A stretch of DNA of 64,000 bases from Alphaproteobacteria bacterium (GTDB taxonomy: Bacteria > Pseudomonadota > Alphaproteobacteria > UBA828): positions 10,864 through 74,863 of the forward strand of contig JAJDVB010000166.1 of NCBI GenBank assembly GCA_022826345.1, in the 5' to 3' direction. A model generated the notes under the pieces. The model was not told where the DNA came from. It ran no database searches and saw only the letters and a list, made by a program, of their open reading frames with translations. Made by a program: the position numbers and the translations under genes. Positions within the stretch are counted from its first letter, which is position 1. The number at the start of each line of letters is the position of its first letter. Shown here piece by piece: positions 53,152 to 63,462 of the stretch.

Positions 53152-54575
53152 GCGATCATCTCCTCCCGTGCCGCCGGGAATTCTGTCCGTCGGTGATGGC
53201 CGGTATCGACTTCGTCCCTTCCTTCCGTCACGGTGCAGTCGCTTTCCTCCGCGCGCGGATCGTCAGGCTCTTCGGGCAGAGCCGCCGCCGCCTCGCGCAC
53301 GTCCACCTTGCCGGTTACGATATCGGCGATCAGGCGGGTGCGGTATTCGCGGAGAAGGTCGATTACCTTCTCCGTAGCCTTCGCTGCTGCCAATATGCGG
53401 GACGTTCTCGCCCTGACGTAATCAACGATCAGAAGCTGCTCATGTAGCAAAGGAATGCTAATGTACCTCGCGGATGTGTTCCGAAGATTAATCCGTTGAC
53501 GTGTCGCCCCAGTCGAGAGAAGGGCAGACACCGCAGTCGCGGTGGACGTAAGCTGTAGAGAAATAAACTTCGGATCCGCCAGATCGCGATTGAGACGAAA
53601 TCGAAAGCAATCCGCCTTTACCATAGCTGGAACAATGCTTGTAGGTGCGACACAAGACCTTCCCGCTGGGTGGCGCGGGTCACCCAACCCGGCTATCAGA
53701 ATGTCTCCCACTTCAACCGAATGATCACCAAGTGTGCCGTAATGTTCGGCAGAAATATACGCCGCATCAGAATTATCAAATTCTCCATGTCCAATATTCT
53801 GAAGTCGGATCACTCGTATTCCGAGATCGGTGTAGTGCGACGACTTCAGACCGGAACCAAAGGGACCGTCGCATCGATCAAGAGTGATCCGCTGTAGCGG
53901 CAAAACCTGCCATGCCTCCGGCACGTCTCCAAGCCACTCGACTCCGGAGGGCTTGTAGACCGGGTAAGGCCGCCCCGTGCGGACGTCGATCCGGCCCGTG
54001 ACGGCCTGGTGGATGATGGCCTGCTTCTGCTCCTCCAGCAGCGCGATCAGCTTCTCCTTGGCGCGAATGTAGCGCCGGATGCGACGGTCGGCACGGTCGA
54101 GAAAGCGGACGACAGCGGCTTGTTCGGGTAGAGGGGGAACAGGTCCCAGTCGCTGGTAAGCTTCGTCACGATCAAGCCCCGGTACCGCCGAGTCCTTGGT
54201 CACCTCATCCAGCCGCAGCCAAACAAGCAGGTAGAACAGCCAGCGAATGTGAGCCGACGTAGCACGGCTGTCGATGAAGAACGTCGTGTCAATAGCGAAC
54301 GCGGGGACCTGCGAGTGGTGCACTTTGCCGAATGAACCCTTTCGGCCGACGATTACGCATGGCGCATTGGTATTGGCAACGTCATGAAAGCCCACACATC
54401 CATTGGAGCCGAAGACCGGAACACTTCCTTCACGACGCACCTCAGCGACAAGAGAGTCGCCATAATCCATCCGACAAATCTGTTTCAGCCGCCGCACCTC
54501 CCAATGCGCTGGCACCTCGCCAAGCCATGGGATGCCGCTTTCCCGATACGAAGGATAGGGTCTGAGCGCGAGCAC
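53148..54575 (-). CDS. hsdS: Type I restriction enzyme, S (specificity) subunit
   Basis: 475 residues with two target-recognition domains and two conserved helices. The first starts YRESGIPWLGEVPAHWEVRRL and the second KPSGVEWLGDVPEAWQVLPL. Conserved helices are PPLPEQAAVVRFLDRADRR with KEKLIALLEEQKQAI, and HEQLLIVDYVRARTSRI with IDLLREYRTRLIADIVTGK. It determines the DNA site for HsdM and HsdR. Confidence 0.93.
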   Translation of the reverse strand: MLALRPYPSYRESGIPWLGEVPAHWEVRRLKQICRMDYGDSLVAEVRREGSVPVFGSNGCVGFHDVANTNAPCVIVGRKGSFGKVHHSQVPAFAIDTTFFIDSRATSAHIRWLFYLLVWLRLDEVTKDSAVPGLDRDEAYQRLGPVPPLPEQAAVVRFLDRADRRIRRYIRAKEKLIALLEEQKQAIIHQAVTGRIDVRTGRPYPVYKPSGVEWLGDVPEAWQVLPLQRITLDRCDGPFGSGLKSSHYTDLGIRVIRLQNIGHGEFDNSDAAYISAEHYGTLGDHSVEVGDILIAGLGDPRHPAGRSCVAPTSIVPAMVKADCFRFRLNRDLADPKFISLQLTSTATAVSALLSTGATRQRINLRNTSARYISIPLLHEQLLIVDYVRARTSRILAAAKATEKVIDLLREYRTRLIADIVTGKVDVREAAAALPEEPDDPRAEESDCTVTEGRDEVDTGHHRRTEFPAAREEMIA

Positions 54576-54576
54576 C

Positions 54577-56373
54577 TCAGAGGCCTTCGAAGTAGGTCTT
54601 GATCTTCTGAGCCATCAACACGCGCCGCTGCTCCAGGAACTCGTCGTAGTTGGGAATGTCGCCGTCCAACAAGGTGTCCGGCACGCAACTCTGGTGCAAG
54701 TTGGCGCGCATCTGGTCAATCTTGATGATGCCGCCGTACTTCTTCTCGCCGCCATCACACTGCCCAGCCAGCTCGCCGAAATAGACCTCGGGAGGCTTGC
54801 CACCGATGGCGATGTTGATCTCACTCTGCGCCAGTACGAAGTTCGCAATCTGGTTGTAGCGGCTGCGGGAGAGTCCCTTCCCCTTGAGGTGGCTGCGGGG
54901 ATAGACGTGATGCACGTCGCTGCGGTTCAGCAAGAGGTCGTGCACGCTGATGTCGCGTGACAGGAAGCCGAGATCGCCCAGCTTCACCTGCGCCGCCTGA
55001 TAGACGAGGAAGTAGGGGCTCGTTGTCGATGAGGTGGCGAGCTCCTGCGGCAGCAGCGTCGTCCAATAGCTCTCCGGCAACTCGTTCTCGATTACGGCCT
55101 CGCAATACCTGGTGAGGCCTCTTGAATCGATCTGCCGAATGTCGAAGTCGAAGACTGTCTCTGGAGAGCCCGAGTATCGTCTAAGCAACAGCGACATGAC
55201 GTACCAGCGCCGGACAAGGCGCTCGATATCGGCGGCCGGCATCCCCTCGGCCCGCCCACGTAGGTACAGGATATAGGCAAAGTTGATGGCGTTTTGGCTG
55301 CCGATCAGCTTCGACGTGACGAAGCCCGCCGAGCGAATGATCATCGTCAGTCGGTCGAAATGAGTCTTGTTCATGAAGTTGAAGATGCCGATCTTCAGCC
55401 GGGCGAACGCATCTTCGGCAATTTCATCCTCGTATTGCCGGGTCTCGAAGTTGCGGCCGGAGAGGAGCGCGACAAGGTCCTGCAGCTTGCCGCGCCGAAA
55501 CTCGGACGTGAACGCGACCCGCAGCATGTCCGTATAGGTGGGGTCGTAGAGATCGTCGTTCACGTCCTTCAACCACTGCATCTTCTGCAGGAATTCGGAG
55601 GCGGCGAATTCTCTGTCGAACTTCTCGATGCGGGGGAAGAACTCGGGCGCGACGGCGAGGTGGCAGAAGTAGTCGATCGCCTTCCGCAACATGTTGCCGC
55701 CGTGGGTCTCGTTGACTGCGATCTTTGACATTGCAAAGTCGGCCTGGCTGAGCGACGCGCCGGCGGAGTTCACGCGGATGAAGATCTCGGTCACCGTCTC
55801 GATGTCGAGGTCTTCGGCAAGATCGATTACGCCGACATGGTTGTTTGTGATCTTGCGGACGCGCTCAAGAATTCTGGATACCTGCTTGCGATCGGCCTCT
55901 GGATTGCGCTCCGCGTAGTCGTCGGTCAGTTCGGTCAGACTGGCGTCGGGATCGAACACAGTTGCGATATCGGGAATCCACGCCGCGTCCTTGCGGATGG
56001 CGGGGTTCGACACCTCAAACCGCTCCTCGACTGGGTGGAACGCGATGCGGATGGCAACAGTGTCGTAGTCCTTGGTCAGAACTTCCCGCCCGAGCAGCGC
56101 AGCCATGAGTGCCGTCACTCTCTGCTGTCCGTCGATGAGGATGCGCTTTCCCGAAGACTTGGAGCCGTCCTTGAGCCGCACCGTTGGATTGCGCCAGGCG
56201 ATGAGATAGCCCACCGGATAGCCCTGATAGAGGGAGTCGAGGAGGTTACGGACCTTCGTCGAGTCCCAGACGAAGGGGCGCTGAATCTCCGGGATGGCGA
56301 TCTCCCCGGACTTCACCCAAGTGAGCAGCGTGTCAATGGGGTGCGGCGTGACGGAATAACGTTGCGTGGCCAA
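54577..56373 (-). CDS. DUF262 / HNH (GmrSD-like) protein inside the hsd operon
   Basis: 598 residues. The N-terminal DUF262 domain has [34 protein letters not shown] and the ParB-like catalytic motif [11 protein letters not shown]. The C-terminal HNH/DUF1524-like part has [17 protein letters not shown] and [12 protein letters not shown]. This pairing is that of type IV (GmrSD/BrxU-like) restriction proteins. It lies between hsdM and hsdS with spacing of 1-2 bp. DUF262 genes are known as passengers of hsd loci, but their role there is unsettled. Confidence 0.9.
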   Translation of the reverse strand: MATQRYSVTPHPIDTLLTWVKSGEIAIPEIQRPFVWDSTKVRNLLDSLYQGYPVGYLIAWRNPTVRLKDGSKSSGKRILIDGQQRVTALMAALLGREVLTKDYDTVAIRIAFHPVEERFEVSNPAIRKDAAWIPDIATVFDPDASLTELTDDYAERNPEADRKQVSRILERVRKITNNHVGVIDLAEDLDIETVTEIFIRVNSAGASLSQADFAMSKIAVNETHGGNMLRKAIDYFCHLAVAPEFFPRIEKFDREFAASEFLQKMQWLKDVNDDLYDPTYTDMLRVAFTSEFRRGKLQDLVALLSGRNFETRQYEDEIAEDAFARLKIGIFNFMNKTHFDRLTMIIRSAGFVTSKLIGSQNAINFAYILYLRGRAEGMPAADIERLVRRWYVMSLLLRRYSGSPETVFDFDIRQIDSRGLTRYCEAVIENELPESYWTTLLPQELATSSTTSPYFLVYQAAQVKLGDLGFLSRDISVHDLLLNRSDVHHVYPRSHLKGKGLSRSRYNQIANFVLAQSEINIAIGGKPPEVYFGELAGQCDGGEKKYGGIIKIDQMRANLHQSCVPDTLLDGDIPNYDEFLEQRRVLMAQKIKTYFEGL

Positions 56374-56375
56374 GC

Positions 56376-58355
56376 TCAGTTTCTCCCGATCAGAACGTCA
56401 TCCAGAAGACCTGCGGTCTCCTGCTCCAGCGCCAGGATGTCGGCGCGAATCTCCTCCAGTGTGCGCATGGGCTGGGGCTTGTAGAAGTAGCGGTTGAAGC
56501 TGATCTCGTAGCCGCTCTTCACCCTGTCGGGCTGGTACCAGGCGTCGGCTGAGTAGGGCAGGACCTCGCGGCGGAGGAAGGCATCGATCCCACCGTCCTC
56601 CTGCAGGGGTATCTGCTCGGTGTCGCGCAAGTCGGTGTCCGGCTCGTACTCCACCACGGCGTCCCGGCTTCCAACTGCGGCCGGGAACAGGCCGCGCAGC
56701 GGGTCGGCCTCGGTGCCGCGCTTGTGGATGCGCCGGATGACGGCCGGCGCGTCCTCGCTGCGCGTGCCGTACTCCTTGAACAGCTTGATCTCGCCCGCCT
56801 TGTAGGCGCGGTCCGGCTCCGCCTCCTCGATGCGTAAGGGCCGCTCCACCGTCACCTTCCAGTAGCCGAAGGCGGCGTTGTCGAAGATCTTACTCTGCTC
56901 ACTCTCCTCGAAGGCGAGGAAGGTGTCGCAGATGCGGGCGATGTCGTCCTCGCCGAGCTCGCAGTTCTTCTTGCCGAGGTTTTTGCGGAGCGGTCGGTGC
57001 CAGCTGGTGCCGTCAATCAGCTGCACCTTGCCCTCGCGGTGCGCGGGCTTGCGGTTGCTCAGCACCCACACGTAGGTGGCGATGCCGGTGTTGTAGAACA
57101 TGTTGAGCGGCAGGGCGACGATCGCCTCCAGCCAGTCGTTCTCGATGATCCAGCGGCGGATGTTGCTCTCGCCCTGGCCGGCGTCGCCGGTGAAGAGGGA
57201 GCTGCCGTTGTGCACCTCGGCGATGCGGCTGCCGAGCGCAGTGTGTTGCTTCATCTTCGACAGCTTGTTGGCGAGGAAGAGCATCTGGCCATCGCTGGAG
57301 CGCGTGACCAGGGAGTATTCCGCGTCATCGCCATGCTCGATCACGAAGCGGGGATCGCGCATGTCCTTCTTGCCGCCCATGCGCTCCAGGTCCGTCTTCC
57401 AGCTCTTGCCGTAGGGCGGGTTGGAGAGCATGAAGTCGAACTCGCGGGACGGGAAGGCGTCGTTGGCGAGCGTTGAATGCTCCGGCCCGCCCACGATGTT
57501 GTCGGCGGCCTCGCCCTCGCCTTTGAGCAAGAGGTCGGCCTTGCAGATGGCGTAGGTCTCGGCGTTGATCTCCTGGCCGAAGAGGTGGGTGGAGACCTGC
57601 TTGCCGCGCTCGGCGGCGAGTTCCTGCAGGGTCTCCTCGGCCACGGTCAGCATGCCGCCAGTGCCGCAGGCGCCGTCGTAGAGCAGGTAGGTGCCGGACT
57701 GGATCGCGTCGGCGACGGGCAGGAATACGAGCTTCGCCATCAGCCGCACGGCGTCGCGCGGAGTCCAGTGCTCGCCTGCCTCCTCGTTGTTCTCTTCGTT
57801 GAAGCGGCGCACCAGCTCCTCGAAGATCGTGCCCATGCCGTGATTGTCGAGGCCGGGATGGCGCACGCTGCCGTCGGTGCTGAGAACCGGGTCGGGGCTC
57901 AGGTTGATGTCGGGCGACGTGAGCTTCTCGATCAGCGTTCCGAGCGCGTCGGCCTTGGAGAGGCGCGGGATCTGATTGCGGAACTCGAAGCTGTCCAGGA
58001 TGTCCTGCACGTTGGGTGAGAAGCCATCGAGCCAGGCCCGGAAGTCGGCTTCGAGCTGTTGTCGGTTGGCGCGGGCGCGGAGGTCGCGCAGGGTGAACTG
58101 CGAGGCGTTGTAGAAGGCCTGGCCCGCTGCTTGGCGCAACGCCGCGTCCTGCTCCACCACGCCGGCCGCATCCAGCTTGGCCTTCATGTCGAGGACGGCT
58201 TGCTTGCCGTCCTCCAGCACGGCATCCAGCCGGCGCAGCACGGTCATCGGCAGGATCACGTCGCGATACTTGCCGCGCACGTAGAGGTCGCGCAGCACGT
58301 CGTCGGCGATGCCCCAGATGTAGTTCGCGATCCAGTTCAGGTCGCCGTTGCTCAT
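56376..58355 (-). CDS. hsdM: Type I restriction enzyme, M (N6-adenine methylase) subunit
   Basis: 659 residues. Motif I is [19 protein letters not shown] and motif IV is [19 protein letters not shown]. The helical N-terminal domain starts [19 protein letters not shown]. It makes N6-methyladenine with HsdS to protect host DNA. It is first in the hsd operon and is longer than the usual ~500 residues because of a C-terminal extension (from about [14 protein letters not shown] on). Confidence 0.95.
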   Translation of the reverse strand: MSNGDLNWIANYIWGIADDVLRDLYVRGKYRDVILPMTVLRRLDAVLEDGKQAVLDMKAKLDAAGVVEQDAALRQAAGQAFYNASQFTLRDLRARANRQQLEADFRAWLDGFSPNVQDILDSFEFRNQIPRLSKADALGTLIEKLTSPDINLSPDPVLSTDGSVRHPGLDNHGMGTIFEELVRRFNEENNEEAGEHWTPRDAVRLMAKLVFLPVADAIQSGTYLLYDGACGTGGMLTVAEETLQELAAERGKQVSTHLFGQEINAETYAICKADLLLKGEGEAADNIVGGPEHSTLANDAFPSREFDFMLSNPPYGKSWKTDLERMGGKKDMRDPRFVIEHGDDAEYSLVTRSSDGQMLFLANKLSKMKQHTALGSRIAEVHNGSSLFTGDAGQGESNIRRWIIENDWLEAIVALPLNMFYNTGIATYVWVLSNRKPAHREGKVQLIDGTSWHRPLRKNLGKKNCELGEDDIARICDTFLAFEESEQSKIFDNAAFGYWKVTVERPLRIEEAEPDRAYKAGEIKLFKEYGTRSEDAPAVIRRIHKRGTEADPLRGLFPAAVGSRDAVVEYEPDTDLRDTEQIPLQEDGGIDAFLRREVLPYSADAWYQPDRVKSGYEISFNRYFYKPQPMRTLEEIRADILALEQETAGLLDDVLIGRN

Positions 58356-58459
58356 AGCTCGTCATTCTCCCAGAGTCGTCGCCCTTTTTGGCGGAGCATG
58401 GCTCGCCGAGCAAGACTTCTCATGGCTGAGGCAGGACGAGCCGCGTCGTGTGCGCTTCT

Positions 58460-58796
58460 GACGGTGCCGCTGGGCGGTGGCACATCTGTCTGAGCGAGGC
58501 GGTGTTCGCCCGCGCCGACCTCCTCGCCGCAGCACTTGGCGCCGCGCCCGGACGGGTGAGCATCGCTGATGCCGAGCGCGAAGTGGCGGGGCTGGAGACG
58601 ACCGGCGCCCTGCACGCGGGGGACCTGCTCGGAAACGAGTGCGGCGGTTCCGCATCGCCATCGAAGCCGCCCGAGGCACCGGTGCGCGAGCGCGGCAAGG
58701 GCATGGACCTCGGGTTGTGAGTTGACGGACCGACCGGACACGTCTACGGCGAGAAAGAAGCCGCACTGCTCGCCCTCCACCGCCCCGCACTCTAGT
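58460..58796 (+). pseudogene. Possible MobF/TraA relaxase-like remnant
   Basis: The plus frame reads SEAVFARADLLAAALGAAPG and VSIADAEREVAGLETTGALH, the style of the spacer between relaxase and helicase domains in MobF/TraA relaxases. A stop interrupts it at about 58718, and the frame then continues GPTGHVYGEKEAALLALHRP to another stop. Only ~110 codons remain, so it is a fragment. Identification is from sequence style only. Confidence 0.4.
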
Positions 58797-59172
58797 CGCC
58801 GCGAGAATGCACGACTGCACAGTGCCGGAAGTGGCATGAGTTATCATCCTAGATTAGGCTCGCCATCGCCGAGCCGGGAGTCCGACCACGCCGGCAAAAT
58901 CCATGTCCGAAACGCCGCCTTTACGCACGAGCTCGCCCGCTTCGTCGACGATTTGTTGGCGAGTAATGCGCTAGACCGCACCAGACGCTGTCGGACCTTC
59001 CCGGCGCATTGCGAGTTGCCAAGGATGGCGGGTACAGTCCACACAGGAAATCTTTAGCGGGTCGCGATACGCCGCATGCTTCCGGGCGGGATGGCATGTG
59101 ACATGACGCCTGCACTCGCTGAACTATGCTCCACCTCCATGGGAAAGAACATCCAGCGCGAGGACATACTCG
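58797..59172. other. Gap of ~375 bp before the interrupted gene
   Basis: No gene is supported. A RBS-like GAGG lies at its end before the ATG at 59173. Confidence 0.4.
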
Positions 59173-60098
59173 ATGTGTAGCCAGCCAACCGACGCAGCCG
59201 CAGCCGCGAGTAGACACTATGCGCGACGGCTTGCGACGCCTATCCAGCCCTGGCACCTTGAAGACCCGACCCACCCAACAAATGCGGACGCCTTGGTCCA
59301 TTGCATCACCGAGATTGCCATGGGCTTCCGAGCGATGACAGAACTTGCTTCGAAGCCGGGCCCCAAGGCACAGGAGAGATTCTGGGACAACGCTCTATCG
59401 GCCATTCGTCAGATGTCTGTGTCCATCCGCAAGCTGTGTCTAGATGGGGAGGGAGCGTCATTGCGGCGAGCAGTTGGCAACCCAACCATGCATCCGCTTG
59501 GGGGAGAGAAGGGGCGCTATCGCAAGGTCACACTGACCTGGAAAGCCCCACTGATAGAGGGAGAGTTGTCGTTCGAAGACGGTCGTCAAGAGAAACTTAC
59601 AATCCCTGAGAGAGAGTTCCAGAGTGAACTCGGTCGCTTATACGGCGTCGTTTTCTTGGGCGACGAGGCCTGCGCCATACATTCGCCATTCGACTTCTCC
59701 GTGCAGCCAATAGACGTGGAGGCGTGGTTGGAGCTGAAAGCGCTTCAAGTCAATTCAGTTACCTACACTATCGGCGACGTGCTCAAGCTGGTCGCCAACG
59801 CCGAAGGTGCTCATAACCCGGACCCACTTCCCGCACTCATCGGAGGAGGTTTTGACCCAGAACAGATTGGCAATGGCGCTCAAATGAAACACCGGCTGGC
59901 GAATGCGGTGCGCTTCGGTCTCTTTTCGTATCCGCATGTCATGATCTTGTTCACCGGTCTTCACCTGATCGACAGAGTCCAAGAGCTCCTTAAGCCCCTC
60001 GTGCCAACTCCAGCGAATGATCCCATGCCTCCCGCCGTGCGCGCATTGGAGCGCCAGGTGGCCGATCTGCACACAGGCTTTTACGCAAGGCTTCCAAT

Positions 60099-60884
60099 GG
60101 GGTTTACAAAGAAAGGTTGTCATCGGGCGTCAGACTGCTCCACGATGGCTCGTTGTTCACAACGAACCTCTGCTGGGGGGAGCCGATGGCGATCACAGGT
60201 GCCAAGCTGACCGCTGACCTGATACGGTCCTATGTCAGCAGCATTCTCGATGACGGTAAGGAGTGGCTCGTCGACGATCTGCTCAATGCGGTGAACGATC
60301 GCCATGAAGACCAGGGTGGGCAGCCCTCCAATGTGAGTCGCCCGCGTGATCAACTCCGTAAAGCGATAAAGCCGTTGGTCGACAAAGGCCAATTGGTGCT
60401 CGTGGCGGAGGACATTTACAAGCGGGCGGTTGGTGCGCCGGAACCTGTTGCGGAGGCGGAGGCTGAATCCGCGGCAGTTGCAGGTGCAGAAATCAAGATT
60501 GGCGACGGGCAGGAAACGATCTATGGCTGGTATTTCCCCGCTTATCGGAAGCTGGCCGAGATGAAAGGTGAGAACCGCTTCCCGATCAAGGTAGGGAAGA
60601 CTGTACGCAATGCGGAAAATCGGCTGCGGGAATCAGGTGGCATGGCACCCGAAATGCCTGTGCTGGGCTTCGTTCTCAAGGTTGACGACGCGTCCATGTG
60701 GGAAAGCCTGATGCACAATCACCTGAAAATGCGTGGACGGCACATTTCAACTGCATCTGGCGCCGAGTGGTTCAATACCTACCCTGATGAGCTTCGCTCT
60801 CTCTATGAAGCGATTGCCTCCCTCAATGAGGAATAGTCAGGATCGGGCGGGCAATCCTCTTGCAAACCTTTCTTTGTAAACCCC
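60099..60884 (+). mobile_element. Transposase-less mobile cassette with TIRs and 8-bp TSD
   Basis: The left end GGGGTTTACAAAGAAAGGTT (60099-60118) is the exact reverse complement of the right end at 60865-60884. The bases CTTCCAAT flank both sides (60091-60098 and 60885-60892), an exact 8-bp target site duplication. The 786-bp unit has one gene (60186-60836) and no transposase, as in mobile insertion cassettes that are moved in trans. Confidence 0.92.
60186..60836 (+). CDS. GIY-YIG-type protein with N-terminal winged helix, cargo of the cassette
   Basis: 216 residues from the ATG at 60186 with GGGGGAG upstream. Residues 1-80 look like a winged helix (LIRSYVSSILDDGKEWLVDD and DQLRKAIKPLVDKGQLVL). 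Residues 82-108 are an Ala/Glu linker. Residues 111-212 follow the T5orf172/MUG113 type of GIY-YIG fold: IYGWYFPAY, FPIKVGKT, a later Arg (R147), a Glu (E173) and the His/Gly/Trp set in HNHLKMRGRHIS and EWFNTYP. GIY-YIG proteins are usually nucleases. It is the only gene between the inverted repeats, so it is probably the passenger rather than the mover. Confidence 0.85.
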   Translation: MAITGAKLTADLIRSYVSSILDDGKEWLVDDLLNAVNDRHEDQGGQPSNVSRPRDQLRKAIKPLVDKGQLVLVAEDIYKRAVGAPEPVAEAEAESAAVAGAEIKIGDGQETIYGWYFPAYRKLAEMKGENRFPIKVGKTVRNAENRLRESGGMAPEMPVLGFVLKVDDASMWESLMHNHLKMRGRHISTASGAEWFNTYPDELRSLYEAIASLNEE

Positions 60885-60936
60885 CTTCCAATCCAGCGTA
60901 ACGTCCATGAATTGATCGTCTATGACCAATCAGGTA

Positions 60937-61467
60937 CTATGGTCGGACACGGTTCGCGCCGAGTGCCATATCGAATCTGGTCCGGTTCAAAGGGTTGGAA
61001 TGCCTCGATTTAACCGTTCGGATCGCCTCGATCCACCGTTCTGTATCGATGCGGCTGAAGATGACGTTGATAACGTCGGCATCTGAAACCTCGCCAGTGA
61101 CAAAACGGCCGCAGAGCTTTGGATCGCGTCCCGCGACTGAGCACGGGCCCCGTTGAGGCGCTGAGCAAGCGAGAACGTGCCCAACTCTCTCAACGACAGG
61201 GAAAGGGCTGCCCGTCCGGCAGCACAGGCATGACAAGCATTGCCAGCAGGTGGCCCTTGGTGCCACAGCCGGGACAAGCAGCGCGAAATTCTTGATGCCG
61301 TCCACGGTTCCCGAGCACCATTCAAGTGCGCCGGAGTTCGGACCCTCTACCATGTGAAGCGAGACTTTGGGAAAGTCGAGCGGGCCGACGACGGAATTCA
61401 TGACTCCGCAGGCCAGCCCAGGCAGCACCGCGCCCGCCGTCGGCGGCTGACGGCGCGCGAGGTTCAC
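60937..61467 (-). CDS. Hypothetical protein, Cys-rich, coupled to the RHH gene
   Basis: 176 residues from a GTG at 61467 that overlaps the stop of the RHH gene (GTGA), which favours real translation. Notable parts are VVGPLDFPKVSLHMVEGPNS, the Cys cluster TCWQCLSCLCC, and the end TERWIEAIRTVKSRHSN. Its 3' end overlaps the tail of the interrupted gene on the other strand. No family recognised; it may be a plasmid- or island-type protein or a decayed frame. Confidence 0.45.
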   Translation of the reverse strand: MNLARRQPPTAGAVLPGLACGVMNSVVGPLDFPKVSLHMVEGPNSGALEWCSGTVDGIKNFALLVPAVAPRATCWQCLSCLCCRTGSPFPVVERVGHVLACSAPQRGPCSVAGRDPKLCGRFVTGEVSDADVINVIFSRIDTERWIEAIRTVKSRHSNPLNRTRFDMALGANRVRP

Positions 61468-61814
61468 GAGTCTTGCCGGCTTGAATCATGCTCCTGCGAG
61501 ACCGCCTCTCCCTCCGCCAATGGTTCGGGAGTGACGCCGGGAACGATGGTGGCGACGTGTTCGAGGATTTGGTCGACCTCGGTCTTGCGACCTGCGGCGA
61601 TCATATCGAGCGCAATGGCCTGTGCGGCGAACAGCGAGGCGCGCGCGACGCGGACCTGCACCTCGGATTGCGGCCACTCCCTCGTCTCCAGCCACCGCTC
61701 CGCGAGCTCGGCGAGGAGGCGGTTGGCGGTCATGCCCTCTTCTCCGGCGGTCGTTTCGAGGCGCTTCCAGAGCTCTTCGTCGATGCGGATATGCTTGCTG
61801 ATCGTCCCGGACAT
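61464..61814 (-). CDS. Ribbon-helix-helix type protein
   Basis: 116 residues. The N-terminal MSGTISKHIRIDEELWKRLE and the following GMTANRLLAELAERWLET form a ribbon-helix-helix motif as in CopG/Arc-type regulators. The rest is a helical tail (VARASLFAAQAIALDMIAAG). Proteins like this occur beside relaxase and plasmid genes as regulators. It overlaps the next gene by 4 bp. Confidence 0.8.
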   Translation of the reverse strand: MSGTISKHIRIDEELWKRLETTAGEEGMTANRLLAELAERWLETREWPQSEVQVRVARASLFAAQAIALDMIAAGRKTEVDQILEHVATIVPGVTPEPLAEGEAVSQEHDSSRQDS

Positions 61815-62544
61815 GGTTCCGGTCCCCTCTGTAGAGTCGACGCGCGCACCATTTTCCGTGAAGCGGCGCGCATTCGCGACGGCGAATCGTGCTCGGCGCG
61901 ACGCCGGGACCGGAGTTTGGCGGAACTTTGAAGCTGAAACGGGGTTGTTTGTTGGACGATTGGAGGGCCTCTGACGGAAACATTGTCGTCGATTTTGACT
62001 CGATTACGCGCTCCCCAACGCAATGTGCAGAAGTTGGCCCTGATCCGAATGCGGGTGCAGAACGGGATGCGGGTATGGGAACAGGGCCATGGCCATCGGA
62101 GCACTATGCCCGACGCTCTATCGAACGTGACGCTCAAGTCGTTGTGTCATTGCGAACAATTCTTATGTAGCTTGGAGCGACGCAAAATGCGACGCAGTTA
62201 TTCCGGCTCCTCTGAGCTACGCTCTTCTACGAAGTATCGTAGCAGACTGTAGCCTGCGCGTGCCTGAGCGTAGTGTTGTCGTAGTCTGGCAGCCTGCTGC
62301 GTCAGGTGTGAGAACAGAAGCGCGTAAGCGTCGAGGGGGACACAAGTTCGATATAGAAACGGTCAGGGCCCCAACTCGTTGCAGGACAAACGATCGGGTT
62401 GATCGATGCCTTCGCGTGAGCGCTCGCGACGCATCCGGTGGAGCGGTGTTGCAGGTCGTTGCGCGGCTTCGAGTTGCAAGAGCATAGGAAGCACTCCCGA
62501 CGAGGAAACGGTCGGTGGAACGGCAAGCGGGACGAGGTGAAGCC
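61815..62544. other. Gap of ~730 bp
   Basis: No frame here is convincing on either strand: candidates are Arg/Ser-rich without recognisable motifs. This stretch likely holds the promoter of the RHH operon and decayed sequence. Confidence 0.4.
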
Positions 62545-63370
62545 GCTTGCGATCGCTGTCGGCGCAGCGAGCTCGTCGCGCCTGTCGTCGACGGTGTCGG
62601 GCTGGGTGGCGCCGGGTCATGCAGTGACGGCTGCATCGCCGTCGGGCAGGGTGTCGCGGCGCTCGTCGCCATCGGCGGCGGCACTGACGGGGAGGGTGCA
62701 CAGGGGTCCCGCAGTTCGTCTCCCGGAGGTGAAGTTCGGCACGGCGGTAGCGGTCGCACTCGGCGATGCGCCGTTGCGATCGTCATGGTCATGGTCATCT
62801 TCGGCAGCGGGAGCGCTCGCAGCGACACTCGCACCGGTGCAGCACTCGGCGACGGCGGCATGCGGCTGGGCCGAGGGTCGGCTTTCGCGGAGGGTGGACA
62901 CGCGACCGCAACGATCCGGCGCTGGTGGCCGGAGGGCAACCGGGAAGACGTGCATAGGCTGGCGATCACGATCGGCGCAGCGTGCCGATCGCCTTGATCG
63001 TCAGCAGTGCGGGGCTTGACGACGCTTGGCCGTTCGGGCGCGGCGGCGCCGATGTCGGGCGAGGCGTCGAGGCGCTCGTCGCCATCGGCGACGGCGCTGA
63101 CGCCGAGCACGCGCACGGGAGATGCAGTCCATGGGTCGAAGGTGATTTGCGGAACGATGTCGGCGGCCACACTCGCCGGTGCACCATCATCATCTTCATC
63201 GCTGCGATCATCGTCACCGGCACAGCGGGAGCGCGCGCAGTCCATGCGCGCGCCGCTGCGAGGCGAGCGTCCGGCGATGGCGCGTAGCGTCGAGCCAGAC
63301 GCATGGCGGCGGAGTTGCTCGAGAGAAGATCAGACGGCGCACAGAGCGCGGACGGCGCCTGCGCGAAGCG
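62545..63370. repeat. Imperfect tandem repeat, period about 413 bp
   Basis: Marker segments recur at this spacing: GCGCTCGTCGCCATCGGCG at 62659 and 63072, and GCGATC..TCGGCGCAGCG at about 62549 and 62962. The copies share many further blocks but are diverged. Because 413 is not a multiple of 3, open frames shift between units. No domain is recognised. Confidence 0.65.
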
Positions 63371-63462
63371 CGGCGACGCCGGCCTGAGCGCAGGCACTCG
63401 GTTTTCTGGTGTGCATGCCGATGTGCTGGCGCACAGGCCGACGCTCCTGACGCCCGTCGTGA

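Larger units (their letters stand above)
59173..61013 (+). pseudogene. Unknown gene interrupted by a 786-bp element
   Basis: The frame from the ATG at 59173 (GAGGA upstream) runs to 60098 and is then thrown into foreign sequence by an insertion, ending early in unrelated residues. If bases 60099-60892 (element plus one 8-bp duplicate) are removed, the frame continues in phase through PIQRNVHELIVYDQSGTMV and stops at 61011-61013, giving 348 residues. The protein has a charged helical N-terminal half (QERFWDNALSAIRQMSVSIRK) and a segment AEGAHNPDPLPALIGGGFDP. I do not recognise it. The truncated form may still be made. Confidence 0.8.
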
